A stretch of 64,000 nucleotides of DNA from assembly GCF_963678635.1 (NCBI RefSeq), contig NC_087070.1:14015840-14079839 (forward strand). Direction: 5' to 3'. How positions within the stretch are numbered: the stretch's first letter is position 1; every line of letters begins with the position of its first letter. Origin of the DNA: Symsagittifera roscoffensis. Its lineage: Eukaryota; Xenacoelomorpha; Acoela; Convolutidae. Of the stretch, positions 1-11,845 are shown piece after piece. Made by a program: the position numbers and the translations under genes. The notes under the pieces are model-generated. The model searched no databases, was not told the origin of the DNA, and saw nothing but the letters and a program-made list of their open reading frames with translations.

Positions 1-385
1 TTATTTGCCATAATTGATTTGTTTATAGGAGCGAAATCTATCAGTTAGTACTTTATTTGGCTTGTTTTTTTTTGGCTATCACTTAGTACTATATATGTTT
101 TTTTTTCTACAGTTAATTTTGATGTTGTTACTACTCCATAGACCTTGAAAGGCAGTCGAAACATTCAAGGCATTTGTTCGACTATAGTCTTCGTTCGACC
201 GTCTTAACTTGCGACGAAAGTTGGACATCGTTAGACCGAGTCGGTCGAATCATGAGTCAAAAACCTCAGCACTGGAAGTCGGTCACCACAACCCCGCTTG
301 AAAACCAAACAAACAAAAGTTCTTAGATTTATTTAAGAAATGTAGTGGTATTACTTTTGGCAATCGTTGGGTATTCGGACTGAGG
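1..385. repeat. Flank module, copy 1 (paralogue or allele of 10,631-11,015)
   Basis: This stretch matches 10,631-11,015 over its full length with only a handful of substitutions and small A/T-run indels (for example ACTACTCC versus ACTGCTCC near 150). Its first ~165 bases are the end of the inverted dispersed repeat described at 10,395-10,790. Bases 170-260 are rich in TTCGAC/TCGACCG motifs resembling degenerate satellite units. Bases 236-278 resemble the right end of the giant element at 47,193-47,236. There is no coding potential. The copy is cut by the window start and by the gap at 386. Confidence 0.9.
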
Positions 386-585
386 NNNNNNNNNNNNNNN
401 NNNNNNNNNNNNNNNNNNNNNNNNNNNNNNNNNNNNNNNNNNNNNNNNNNNNNNNNNNNNNNNNNNNNNNNNNNNNNNNNNNNNNNNNNNNNNNNNNNNN
501 NNNNNNNNNNNNNNNNNNNNNNNNNNNNNNNNNNNNNNNNNNNNNNNNNNNNNNNNNNNNNNNNNNNNNNNNNNNNNNNNNNNNN
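386..585. other. Assembly gap (200 N)
   Basis: Exactly 200 unknown bases separate the flank module from array 1. A round 200 suggests a placeholder length, so the true distance is unknown. By comparison with 11,016-11,890, the missing DNA could include the left terminal inverted repeat of the element that carries array 1. Confidence 0.97.
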
Positions 586-639
586 GAGAAAAAAAAATTT
601 CGACTGTTAGACCGAGAAAAAAATATTTCCACTGTTTGA

Positions 640-3600
640 CCGAGAAAAAAAGTTCGACTGCTCGACCGAGAAAAAAACGTTTCGACTGTTCAACTGAGAA
701 GAAAAAACATTTCGCCTGTTTGACCGAGAAAAAGCATTTCGACTGTTCGACCGAGAAAAAACATTTTGACTGTTCGACCAAGAAAAAAATATTTCCACTG
801 TTTGACCGAGAAAAAAAGTTCGACTGCTCGACCGAGAAAAAAACGTTTCGACTGTTCAACTGAGAAGAAAAAACATTTCGCCTGTTTGACCGAGAAAAAG
901 CATTTCGACTGTTCGACCGAGAAAAAACATTTTGACTGTTCGACCAAGAAAAAGAAAACATTTCGACTGTTCGACCGAGAGAAAAACATTTCGACTGTTC
1001 GAATGAGAAAAAAAAACATTTCGACTCTTCGACCAAGAAAAATATTTCGACTGTTTGACTGAGAAAATTTTTTTTCGAATGTTCGACCGAGAGAAAAATT
1101 ATTCCGACTGTTCGACCGTGAAAATACTTTTTGACTTTTCAACCGAGCAAAAAAAAACATTTCGACTATTCGACCGAGAAAAAAAAACATTTCGTCTGTT
1201 CGACCGAGAAAAGAAACTGTTGACTGTTTGACCGAGAAAAAAAAACTTTTTGACTGTTCGACCGAGAAAAAATAATTCGACTGTTAGACCGAGAAAAAAA
1301 TATTTCCACTGTTTGACCGAGAAAAAAAGTTCGACTGCTCGACCGAGAAAAAAACGTTTCGACTGTTCAACTGAGAAGAAAAAACATTTCGCCTGTTTGA
1401 CCGAGAAAAAGCATTTCGACTGTTCGACCGAGAAAAAACATTTTGACTGTTCGACCAAGAAAAAGAAAACATTTCGACTGTTCGACCGAGAGAAAAACAT
1501 TTCGACTGTTCGACTGAGAAAAAAAACATTTCGACTCTTCGACCAAGAAAAATATTTCCACTGTTTGACTGAGAAAAAATTTTTTCGAATGTTCGACCGA
1601 GAGAAAAATTATTCCGACTGTTCGACCGTGAAAATACTTTTTGACTTTTCAACCGAGCAAAAAAAAACATTTCGACTGTTCGACCGAGAAAAAAAAAACA
1701 TTTCGTCTGTTCGACCGAGAAAAGAAACTGTTGACTGTTTGACCGAGAAAAAAAAATTTCGACTGTTCGACCGAGAAAAATTCTCTCGACTGTTCCACCG
1801 AGAAAAATAAACATTCCACTATTTCGACTGTTTGACCGAGAAAAAAAAAACATTTCGACTGTTCGACAGAGAAAAAAAAATTTCGACTGTTCGACCGAGA
1901 AAAAAACATTTCGACTGTTCGACCGATAAAAAACTATTCGGCTGTTCGACCGAGAAAAAAACATTTCGACTGTTTGACCAAGAAAAAAAACATTTCGACT
2001 GTTTGACCGAGAAAAAAACGGTTCGACTGTTTGACCGAGAAAAAACATTTTGACTTATCGAACGAGAAAAAGCATTTCGACTGTTCGACCGAGAAAAAAC
2101 ATTTTGACTGTTCGACTAAGAAAAAAAAACATCGACCGTTCGACCGAGAAAAAAACGGTTCGACTGTTTGACCGAGAAATAAAAACATTTTGACTGTTTG
2201 ACCGAGAAAAAACCTTTTAACTGTTCGACCGAGAAAAACAAATTCGTTTATTTCTACCTTTTGACCGAGAAAAAAAATATTTCGACTGTTCGACCGAGAA
2301 AAAAAAACATTTCGACTGTTCGACCGAGAAAAAAAACTTCCGAGTATTTCGACTGTTTGACCGAGAAAAAAAAACATTTTGACTGTTCGATCGAGAAAAA
2401 AAAACATTTCGACTGTTCCACCGAGGAAAATTATTTCGACTGTTCGACCGAGAAAAAATACTTCGACTGTTCGACCGAGAAATAAAAACATTTTGACTTT
2501 TTGACCGAGAAAAAACCTTTTAACTGTTCGACCGAGAAAAACAAATTCGACTATTTCTACCTTTTGACCGAGAAAAAGCATTTCGACTGTTCGACCGAGA
2601 AAAAACATTTTGACTGTTCGACCAAGAAAAAGAAAACATTTCGACTGTTCGACCGAGAGAAAAACATTTCGACTGTTCGAATGAGAAAAAAAAACATTTC
2701 GACTCTTCGACCAAGAAAAATATTTCGACTGTTTGACTGAGAAAAATTTTTTTCGAATGTTCGACCGAGAGAAAAATTATTCCGACTGTTCGACCGTGAA
2801 AATACTTTTTGACTTTTCAACCGAGCAAAAAAAAACATTTCGACTGTTCGACCGAGAAAAAAAAACATTTCGTCTCTTCGACCGAGAAAAGAAACTGTTG
2901 ACTGTTTGACCGAGAAAAAAAACTTTTTGACTGTTCGACCGAGAAAAAATAATTCGACTTTTAGACCGAGAAAAAAATATTTCCACTGTTTGACCGAGAA
3001 AAAAAGTTCGACTGCTCGACCGAGAAAAAAACGTTTCGACTGTTCAACTGAGAAGAAAAAACATTTCGCCTGTTTGACCGAGAAAAAGCATTTCGACTGT
3101 TCGACCGAGAAAAAACATTTTGACTGTTCGACCAAGAAAAAGAAAACATTTCGACTGTTCGACCGAGAGAAAAACATTTCGACTGTTCGACTGAGAAAAA
3201 AAAACATTTCGACTCTTCGACCAAGAAAAATATTTCCACTGTTTGACTGAGAAAAAATTTTTTCGAATGTTCGACCGAGAGAAAAATTATTCCGACTGTT
3301 CGACCGTGAAAATACTTTTTGACTTTTCAACCGAGCAAAAAAAAAATTTCGACTGTTCGACCGAGAAAAAAAAACATTTCGTCTGTTCGACCGAGAAAAG
3401 AAACTGTTGACTGTTTGACCGAGAAAAAAAAATTTCGACTGTTCGACCGAGAAAAATTCTCTCGACTGTTCCACCGAGAAAAATAAACATTCCACTATTT
3501 CGACTGTTTGACCGAGAAAAAAAAACATTTCGACTGTTCGACAGAGAAAAAAAAATTTCGACTGTTCGACCGAGAAAAAAACATTTCGACTGTTCGACCG

Positions 3601-5800
3601 ATAAAAAACTATTCGGCTGTTCGACCGAGAAAAAAACATTTCGACTGTTTGACCAAGAAAAAAAACATTTCGACTGTTTGACCGAGAAAAAAACGGTTCG
3701 ACTGTTTGACCGAGAAAAAACATTTCGACTTATCGAACGAGAAAAAGCATTTTGACTGTTCGACCGAGAAAAAACATTTTGACTGTTCGACTAAGAAAAA
3801 AAAACATCGACCGTTCGACCGAGAAAAAAACGGTTCGACTGTTTGACCGAGAAATAAAAACATTTTGACTGTTTGACCGAGAAAAAACCTTTTAACTGTT
3901 CGACCGAGAAAAACAAATTCGTTTATTTCTACCTTTTGACCGAGAAAAAAAATATTTCGACTGTTCGACCGAGAAAAAAAAAACATTTCGACTGTTCGAC
4001 CGAGAAAAAAAACTTCCGAGTATTTCGACTGTTTGACCGAGAAAAAAAAACATTTTGACTGTTCGATCGAGAAAAAAAACATTTCGACTGTTCCACCGAG
4101 GAAAATTATTTCGACTGTTCGACCGAGAAAAAATACTTCGACTGTTCGACCGAGAAATAAAAACATTTTGACTTTTTGACCGAGAAAAAGCATTTCGACT
4201 GTTCGACCGAGAAAAAACATTTTGACTGTTCGACCAAGAAAAAGAAAACATTTCGACTGTTCGACCGAGAGAAAAACATTTCGACTGTTCGAATGAGAAA
4301 AAAAAACATTTCGACTCTTCGACCAAGAAAAATATTTCGACTGTTTGACTGAGAAAAAATTTTTTTGAATGTTCGACCGAGAGAAAAATTATTCCGACTG
4401 TTCGACCGTGAAAATACTTTTTGACTTTTCAACCGAGCAAAAAAAAAACATTTCGACTGTTCGACCGAGAAAAAAAAACATTTCGTCTCTTCGACCGAGA
4501 AAAGAAACTGTTGACTGTTTGACCGAGAAAAAAAAACTTTTTGACTGTTCGACCGAGAAAAAATAATTCGACTGTTAGACCGAGAAAAAAATATTTCCAC
4601 TGTTTGACCGAGAAAAAAAGTTCGACTGCTCGACCGAGAAAAAAACGTTTCGACTGTTCAACTGAGAAGAAAAAACATTTCGCCTGTTTGACCGAGAAAA
4701 AGCATTTCGACTGTTCGACCGAGAAAAAACATTTTGACTGTTCGACCAAGAAAAAGAAAACATTTCGACTGTTCGACCGAGAGAAAAACATTTCGACTGT
4801 TCGACTGAGAAAAAAAAACATTTCGACTCTTCGACCAAGAAAAATATTTCCACTGTTTGACTGAGAAAAAATTTTTTCGAATGTTCGACCGAGAGAAAAA
4901 TTATTCCGACTGTTCGACCGTGAAAATACTTTTTGACTTTTCAACCGAGCAAAAAAAAACATTTCGACTGTTCGACCGAGAAAAAAAAACATTTCGTCTG
5001 TTCGACCGAGAAAAGAAACTGTTGACTGTTTGACCGAGAAAAAAAAAATTTCGACTGTTCGACCGAGAAAAATTCTCTCGACTGTTCCACCGAGAAAAAT
5101 AAACATTCCACTATTTCGACTGTTTGACCGAGAAAAAAAAACATTTCGACTGTTCGACAGAGAAAAAAAAATTTCGACTGTTCGACCGAGAAAAAAACAT
5201 TTCGACTGTTCGACCGATAAAAAACTATTCGGCTGTTCGACCGAGAAAAAAAAATCTCGACTGTTTGACCAAGAAAAAAAACATTTCGACTGTTTGACCG
5301 AGAAAAAAACGGTTCGACTGTTTGACCGAGAAAAAACATTTCGACTTATCGAACGAGAAAAAGCATTTCGACTGTTCGACCGAGAAAAAACATTTTGACT
5401 GTTCGACTAAGAAAAAAAAACATCGACCGTTCGACCGAGAAAAAAACGGTTCGACTGTTTGACCGAGAAATAAAAACATTTTGACTGTTTGACCGAGAAA
5501 AAACCTTTTAACTGTTCGACCGAGAAAAACAAATTCGTTTATTTCTACCTTTTGACCGAGAAAAAAAATATTTCGACTGTTCGACCGAGAAAAAAAAACA
5601 TTTCGACTGTTCGACCGAGAAAAAAAACTTCCGAGTATTTCGACTGTTTGACCGAGAAAAAAAAACATTTTGACTGTTCGATCGAGAAAAAAAACATTTC
5701 GACTGTTCCACCGAGGAAAATTATTTCGACTGTTCGACCGAGAAAAAATACTTCGACCGTTCGACCGAGAAATAAAAACATTTTGACTTTTTGACCGAGA
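640..5800 (+). repeat. Higher-order repeat of ~1.61-1.68 kb within array 1
   Basis: The rare unit variant GTTCGACCGAGAGAAAAATT occurs at 1,081, 1,591, 2,759, 3,269, 4,371 and 4,883. These fall in pairs ~510 bp apart, and the pairs recur at 1,678 bp and then about 1,613 bp. The same order of other variants (the GAGAAGAAAAAAC, GTTCCACCGAGGAAAA and CATCGACCGTTCG units) repeats with the same offsets. This is a higher-order structure of roughly 60 units, present in about three copies. Confidence 0.85.
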
Positions 5801-6059
5801 GAAAACCTTTTAACTGTTCGACCGAGAAAAACAAATTCGACTATTTCTACCTTTTGACCGAGAAAAAAAATATTTCGACTGTTCGACCGAGAAAAAAAAA
5901 CATTTCGACTGTTCGACCGAGAAAAAAAACATTTTGACTGTTCGATCGAGAAAAAAAACATTTCGACTGTTCCACCGATAAAAATTATTTCGACTGTTTG
6001 ACCGAGAAAAAACTACTCGGCTGTCCGACCGAGAAAAAACATTTCGACTGTTCGACAGA

Positions 6060-7870
6060 GAAAAAAAACTTTCCACTGTTTGACCGAGAAAAAAAATATT
6101 TCGACCGTTCGACCGAAATAAAACGTTTCGGCTGTTCTAAAGAGGAATAAACGGATCTCGACTACTCGATGGAGAAAAAAAATTTCAACTGTTTGACCTA
6201 GAAAAAAAAACATTTTGACTGTTCGACCGAGAAAAAAAACATTTCGACTGTTCGACCGAGAAAAAAAGGATTTCGACTGTTCGACCGAGACAAAACAACA
6301 TTCGTTTATTTCGACTGCTTGACCGAGAAAAAAAAACATTTTGACTGTTCGACCGAGAAAAAAAAACATTTCGACTGTTCCACCGAGAAAAATTATTTCG
6401 ACTGTTTGACCGAGAAAAAACTACTCGGCTGTCCGACCGAGAAAAAACATTTCGACTGTTCGACAGAGAAAAAAAAACTTTCCACTGTTTGACCGAGAAA
6501 AAAAAAACATTTTGACTGTTCGACCGAGAAAAAAAAACATTTCGACTGTTCCACCGAGAAAAACTATTTCGACTGTTTGACCGAGAAAAAACTACTTGGC
6601 TGTCCGACCGAGAAAAAACATTTCGACTGTTCGACAGAGAAAAAAAACCTTTCCACTGTTTGACCGAGAAAAAAAAACATTTCGGCCGTTCGACCGAAAT
6701 AAAACGTTTCGACTGTTCTAACGAGGAATAAACGGATCTCGACTACTCGACGGAGAAAAAAAATTTCAACTGTTTGACTTAGAAAAAACATTTTGGCTGT
6801 TCGACCGAGAAAAAAAAACATTTCGACTGTTCGACCGAGAAAAAAAAGGTTTCGACTGTTCGACCGAGACAAAAAACATTCGTTTATTTCAACTGTTTGA
6901 CTTAGAAAAAACATTTTGACTGTTCGACCGAGAAAAAAAAACATTTCGACTGTTCCACCGAGAAAAACTATTTCGACTGTTTGACCGAGAAAAAACAACT
7001 TGGCTGTCCGACCGAGAAAAAACATTTCGACTGTTCGACAGAGAAAAAAAACCTTTCCACTGTTTGACCGAGAAAAAAAAACATTTCGGCCGTTCGACCG
7101 AAATAAAACGTTTCGGCTGTTCTAAAGAGGAATAAACGGATCTCGACTACTCGATGGAGAAAAAAAATTTCAACTGTTTGACCTAGAAAAAAAAACATTT
7201 TGACTGTTCGACCGAGAAAAAAAACATTTCGACTGTTCGGCCGAGAAAAAAAGGATTTCGACTGTTCGACCGAGACAAAACAACATTCGTTTATTTCGAC
7301 TGCTTGACCGAGAAAAAAAAACATTTTGACTGTTCGACCGAGAAAAAAAAACATTTCGACTGTTCCACCGAGAAAAATTATTTCGACTGTTTGACCGAGA
7401 AAAAACTACTCGGCTGTCCGACCGAGAAAAAACATTTCGACTGTTCGACAGAGAAAAAAAAACTTTCCACTGTTTGACCGAGAAAAAAAAACATTTTGAC
7501 TGTTCGACCGAGAAAAAAAAACATTTCGACTGTTCCACCGAGAAAAACTATTTCGACTGTTTGACCGAGAAAAAACTACTTGGCTGTCCGACCGAGAAAA
7601 AACATTTCGACTGTTCGACAGAGAAAAAAAACCTTTCCACTGTTTGACCGAGAAAAAAAAACATTTCGGCCGTTCGACCGAAATAAAACGTTTCGACTGT
7701 TCTAACGAGGAATAAACGGATCTCGACTACTCGACGGAGAAAAAAAATTTCAACTGTTTGACTTAGAAAAAACATTTTGGCTGTTCGACCGAGAAAAAAA
7801 AACATTTCGACTGTTCGACCGAGAAAAAAAAGGTTTCGACTGTTCGACCGAGACAAAAAACATTCGTTTA
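6060..7870 (+). repeat. ~985-bp tandem duplication within array 1
   Basis: The variant GACCGAAATAAAACGTTTCG occurs at 6,111 and 6,692 and again at 7,096 and 7,676, offsets of 985 and 984 bp. Units carrying GGAATAAACGGATCTCGACT follow it. A block of about 35 units has been duplicated as a whole. Confidence 0.8.
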
Positions 7871-8166
7871 TTTCAACTGTTTGACCGAGAAAAAAACATT
7901 TCGACTAATCGACCGAGAAAAAAAATCATTTCGAGTGTTCCACTGAGAAAAAAATCAGTTCGGCTGTTCGACTGAGAACAAACATTTCGACTGTTCAACC
8001 GAGAAAAAAAAACTCCACTGTTCGACCGAGAAATACAACATTTCGACTGTTCGACCGAGAAAAAAAATATTTCGACTGTTCGATAGAGAAAAAAATCATT
8101 CGTTTTTTTTGACCGAGAAAAAAAACATTTCTACTGATCGACCAAGAAAAAAAACAATTCGACTGT

Positions 8167-9003
8167 TCGACCGTAAACTGAAGCTTTTCAATTCGTATTT
8201 TGATATATGAGGCATCTTATTTTCAGGACGATCTATCTTCTGATTTCTTTAAACATATGAGAACTTGTAAACGAAAAAGAGCTAATTTCGGATTAATTTA
8301 ACTTCTCCCGCAACCCAAAGCTGTTGGGGGCGGGGGATGGAGGTTGGTTTATAGCTTGGCTCTGATCGAGAGTTTCTGGTCAATCAGAGTTTTGCAAATT
8401 TAAACGAAATTATATTCTGCGGTGGAAAATAAAGCTTAGCCTATTTCGGAGTGGGGGGTTATGATGTTAAATTGATCCCTTGATGCTAAGTTGGGGGCGG
8501 ATCTAGGATTTTTCAAACAGGGGAGAATTTAGAACATTTTTCGAAAACTTTGTCAATTTTTTGGTAATCCCAGAACACAATAATTTACCGAAAATATTTG
8601 CGCCGCAGACAAAGTCAAAAAAAAATAGCCCAAAAAGCCGTTTTTGGTCACTTTTGGAAAATTTTGACCAAAAAATTGCGTTTTTTGTGATCACTCCCTT
8701 TGTTAATTAGTAGCCTTTTATAGGCGCCTTTAGAAAAACTTCAGGATTGATCGGCCGAAAATGGATGTCATAAATTATACAAAAGGGTCAAAACCCTGAG
8801 TTTTAAAACATAATTGGATTTTTTCCGCTTTTAAAAAGCATTCGCAAGTATAGTTCTTTTCTCATTATTTGAAATCGTAGCTTCAAAATCTTGCAGACTA
8901 TTTAACAATATCCATCAAAATCTGCCAGCTAAATATTGAAAGTTTCCTCTACTGAGAAGAAAAGAAACTACACCAAATTTAAACAAGACTGCTCATATCA
9001 TGG
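8167..9003. other. Non-coding spacer, no gene seen
   Basis: After the abrupt end of array 1 the sequence becomes ordinary AT-rich DNA. I see no exon-like ORF, RNA gene or recognisable transposon protein. A G-rich patch (GGGGGCGGGGGATGGAGG near 8,325) and a GGGGGCGGATCTAGGATTT stretch near 8,492 look like dispersed-repeat debris, but no partner end is visible. Confidence 0.6.
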
Positions 9004-9500
9004 TGCCTCTTAAGGTCCATGGAGCACTAACAAAACGAAAAAATAGGTGTAAGAAATAGAAATGAGTTTTTTTTTTCAACTTGAGATTTTAATCTAAAAA
9101 TCATCCCCCCAAATGCCATATAAAGTACAAAGAAAAGATTTCGCTCGTAAATACAAATCGGTTATGGCAAATAAAATTTCTTCGACCAATTTGGAACGAT
9201 TTAAAAGACGGAATAAATCTCCGCTTACGCGTTAATAGCGCGAAATATATAGCGCTTTAATTGTCCCAAATTAACCAAAATTGCAATCTTTAAACCCCCG
9301 TAACTTTACGAAAAAAGATCACAGGTGAAATATAATTTCCAGTTTAAGCTCAAAACTACAATACCTTTTGAATGATATAAAGTGATTCCATTGAGAAAAT
9401 GCCAGTTAAAAAGTCGAAATACGTCTGAAAAAAACCCAACCCGACCACAAATATTCCAATGTTTCGTTACGAAAGTCGGAATAATAACCCATTTTGTCTT
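9004..9500 (+). repeat. Dispersed non-coding repeat, copy A
   Basis: This is the first of three related copies. Shared landmarks in order are CCTCTTAAGGTC, CATATAAAGTACAAA, GGTTATGGCAAATAA, CCAATTTGGAACGATTT, GACGGAATAAATC, a GCGTTAATAGCGCGAAATA box, and GAAAGTCGGAA near the end. Identity with copy B looks like 70-80% by eye. It has no coding frame; short ORFs at 9,306-9,597 on both strands overlap each other and are not conserved in the other copies. Confidence 0.75.
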
Positions 9501-9721
9501 CAAAATTAGGTTCATTTCATGTTTGCAATTATCAAGCTTCAGTTTACTAAAAAAAATGGGTACGGGCAAAAATTGTGAATATATTTCCTTCCCTTAATTC
9601 TTGTGTGTTGGACGAAAAATTCGTGTTTGATTTCTGTAAGTCTATCTGTGTTCCAACCATTCGGTTCTTCAAACAAAACAAAATTGCACGTATCAGGGCG
9701 AGGTCCTGAATTTTCCGAATC

Positions 9722-10215
9722 CCTCTTAAAGTCTATCGAGAAGTAACAACAAGAAAAAATTAAATGTAATAAGTAAAAACAAACATTTTTTTAATTTGAG
9801 ATTTTTTGTGAAACTCATCACCCCACACGCCATATAAAGTACAAAATGAGAGATTTCGATCCCAGTAAGAAAACGGTTATGGCAAATAAGCCTCCTTCAG
9901 CCAATTTGGAACGATTTCTAAGACGGATTAAATCTCCCCGCTTACGTGTTAATAGCACGAAATACATCGCGCGTTAATTGACCCATTTTTACCAAAATGG
10001 CTTTTTAAAACCCCAATAACGGTACGAAAAATGATTCCAGGTGAAACATATTTTCAAATTTAAGCTCAAGACAACAATGCCTTTTCAATAATATAGAAAA
10101 CATTGTCATAGATGGTTAGTGAAAATGTCAAAATTTGTCCGAAGATAAAAGCCCACCCCGAACACAGATATTCCGCTAATTTCGTTATGAAAGTCGGAAC
10201 AATAAGTCTTTTACT
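9722..10215 (+). repeat. Dispersed non-coding repeat, copy B
   Basis: Direct copy of 9,004-9,500 with the same landmarks (CATATAAAGTACAAAATG, GGTTATGGCAAATAAG, CCAATTTGGAACGATTT, GAAAGTCGGAACAATAAG). Copies A and B lie ~715 bp apart in the same orientation. The family is unidentified. Confidence 0.75.
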
Positions 10216-10394
10216 GTTCGGTTTTGCTCAATTATTTCCATTTCTTTAATCTTAGCATCTAAACTGCTCAACAGGAGTAAAACGCCAACTCTCTATGAGC
10301 TGCAAATGATTTTGAACTGAGTGTTAGCAAGCTACTGAGTTTTTGGTGATTTTGATAAGATTTATTTAGGGAGGAGTATAAAGTTTAAAGAACG

Positions 10395-10790
10395 TTTTTG
10401 TTCCGACTTTTGTCACCTTTTGAATGACTTTTTTACATCATTCAAAAGGTATTGTTGTCCTGAGCTTAAATTTAAAAAATTATTTTACCTGTGATCATTT
10501 TTGTTAAGTTATTGGGGTTTGCCATTTTGGCCAATTTGGGACAATTAACGCGCGATATATTTCGCGCTATTAACGCGTAATTGGAAAATTAATCCGTCTT
10601 AGAATTTTTTCCAAATTGGTTGAAGGAAGCTTATTTGCCATAATTGATTTGTTTATAGGAGCGAAATCTATCAGTTAGTACTTTATTTGGCTTGTTTTTT
10701 TTAGCTATCACTTAGTACTATATATGTTTTTTTTTTCTACAGTTAATTTTGATGTTGTTACTGCTCCATAGACCTTGAAAGGCAGTCGAA
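10395..10790 (-). repeat. Dispersed non-coding repeat, copy C, inverted
   Basis: The reverse complement of this stretch aligns with copies A and B: the AATTAACGCGCGATATATTT box, CCAAATTGG, TTATTTGCCATAATTG, ACTTTATTTGGCTTG and CCATAGACCTTGAAAGG all correspond. It is oriented opposite to A and B, and its outer end runs into the flank module, so 1-165 is a fourth, partial copy in the same orientation. Confidence 0.7.
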
Positions 10791-11015
10791 ACATTCAAGG
10801 CCTTTGTTCGACTTTCGTCTTCGTTCGACCGTCTTAACTTGCGACGAAAGTTGGACATCGTTAGACCGAGTCGGTCGAATCATGAGTCAAAAACCTCAGC
10901 ACTGAAAGCCGGTCACCACAACCCCGCTTGAAAACCAAACAAACAAAAGTTCTTAGATTTATTTAAGAAATGTAGTGGTTTTAGTTTTGGCAATCGCTGG
11001 GTATTCGGACTGAGG
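10631..11015. repeat. Flank module, copy 2
   Basis: Near-identical to 1-385. Copy 1 runs straight into the gap, whereas this copy continues into 11,016-11,803 and then the left end of the giant element. Bases 10,866-10,908 (GAGTCGGTCGAATCATGAG onward) align without gaps to the right end of the element at 47,193-47,236, so the module may itself contain a small decayed relative of that element. Confidence 0.9.
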
Positions 11016-11286
11016 TGCTTGACTGATGGATCGGTCGAAAGGGTCAAACGATGTACTTTTTGACTTTTTGAGTCGAACGATGACCCGTTTTGACTTTACC
11101 GGACATTGTTTGATTTTGTTCAAAACTTTTATCGGATATTGTTCCATTTTACCGCAAAAAATTGAACGTTTCTGGGTTGAGGTGGTCAAAATGTTTGAAA
11201 CTTGTGTCGACAGTATGGGTCGAATGATGTCGGCTTCCATTAAGTCGACTTTGATTGACTTTAATAAATTTTTTTTTGGTTGACTC
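11016..11286. other. Non-coding spacer with TCGA-rich degenerate motifs
   Basis: The stretch carries loosely repeated GTCGAACGATGA / GGTCGAATGATGTC / GGTCGAAAGGGTC motifs that recall the satellite but are not in a regular array. An 85-codon open frame at 11,026-11,283 has no recognisable domain and I do not treat it as a gene. Confidence 0.5.
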
Positions 11287-11327
11287 TATATATATATATA
11301 TTTATTTTTTTTATATATAAATTTATT

Positions 11328-11376
<49 letters not shown>
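11287..11376. repeat. AT-dinucleotide microsatellite
   Basis: Simple (TA)n sequence interrupted by short T-runs (TTTATTTTTTTTATATATAA). It forms a clean low-complexity block between the flank module and the left end of the giant element. Confidence 0.95.
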
Positions 11377-11378
<2 letters not shown>

Positions 11379-11803
11379 GCAAAAAAATTATGAAAGTATC
11401 CAAAAAATGAAATATCAGACCGGATGAACGTTTCCTGTTCGAAAAATTCTAATTGGTTTGTTAATAAATATTTTTTTGGTTACAATTTGGAACGTTTTTT
11501 ATCTCTAGGACGTTTTATTGCAATTTAGAATATCAAAAACAATTTTAAATAGACGTTGTTGGCTTTCAAAATAAGAGGAAAACTAGAAAAGATGTGCATA
11601 CGTAAAACGAATAGATTTATTTAACTGTTCAGGGCGCGTGGCGAATTTGAAACACAGAGTAACTCCTAAGACACTATCAGCGTCTCTTCACGTGTTGCAA
11701 GGAAAGCTTCAACCACAAAACTGGACAAATTTTCTCAAGTATTGGGGAAACGGGCGTAAGCGAAACAGCCAAAACGCAGTGAACTTTGGATAAAGATTCG
11801 GAG
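11377..11803. other. Unique non-coding DNA left of the element
   Basis: Ordinary AT-rich sequence with no gene, RNA or repeat that I can recognise. It ends at AAAGATTCGGAG directly before the left terminal inverted repeat. The reverse complement of the sequence outside the right terminus does not resemble it, which supports 11,804 as a true boundary. Confidence 0.55.
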
Positions 11804-11845
11804 TACCCGGGTCGAGGGTTTGCGCTTCATGTTTCCACCGAGTCG
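11804..11845 (+). repeat. Left terminal inverted repeat
   Basis: Starts TACCCGGGTCGAGGG and ends at CACCGAGTCG. Compared with the reverse complement of 47,196-47,236, the first 11 bases match exactly. After four mismatches and one gap the blocks TT, GCG, TT, AT, TTTC and ACCGAG also match. The outer neighbour (GGAG) is unrelated to the neighbour of the right end. Confidence 0.65.

Larger units (their letters stand above)
586..8166 (+). repeat. Satellite array 1, ~28-bp unit
   Basis: About 7.6 kb of uninterrupted head-to-tail units, roughly 270 copies, each TTTCGACTGTTCGACCGAG plus an A-run of 5-9 and usually CA. Unit length varies from about 26 to 31 bp, mainly through A-run length. Common variants are CpG transitions (TTTGACCGAG, TTCAACCGAG, TTTTGACTG, GACTGAGAA, GACCAAGAA). 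All units have the same orientation. The array stops abruptly inside a unit near 8,166 (CGACCGTAAACTGAAGC) without any terminal inverted repeat. Apparent open frames on both strands are by-products of a stop-free unit. Confidence 0.97.

Noticed and set aside
586-8166. Dozens of long open frames on both strands (up to 388 codons at 2,557-3,723, minus strand) that would encode Phe/Ser/Arg-rich or Lys/Arg-rich repeat proteins
   Set aside because: The repeat unit contains no stop codon in any frame, frames shift whenever a unit changes length, opposite strands are equally open, and there is no start context, domain or codon-bias signal.
8490-8520. GGGGGCGGATCTAGGATTT as the end of a hAT-like miniature element
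   Set aside because: The motif looks like dispersed-repeat ends I have seen in invertebrates, but no inverted partner or target duplication is visible nearby.
8503-8694. 63-codon minus-strand open frame
   Set aside because: Low-complexity AT-rich sequence, no domain, short enough to arise by chance.
9306-9597. Overlapping open frames on both strands (87 and 71 codons)
   Set aside because: They lie in copy A of a non-coding repeat and are not preserved in copies B and C.
11026-11283. 85-codon open frame as a small gene
   Set aside because: It lies in TCGA-rich degenerate repeat next to an AT microsatellite, has no recognisable domain and no splice or promoter context.
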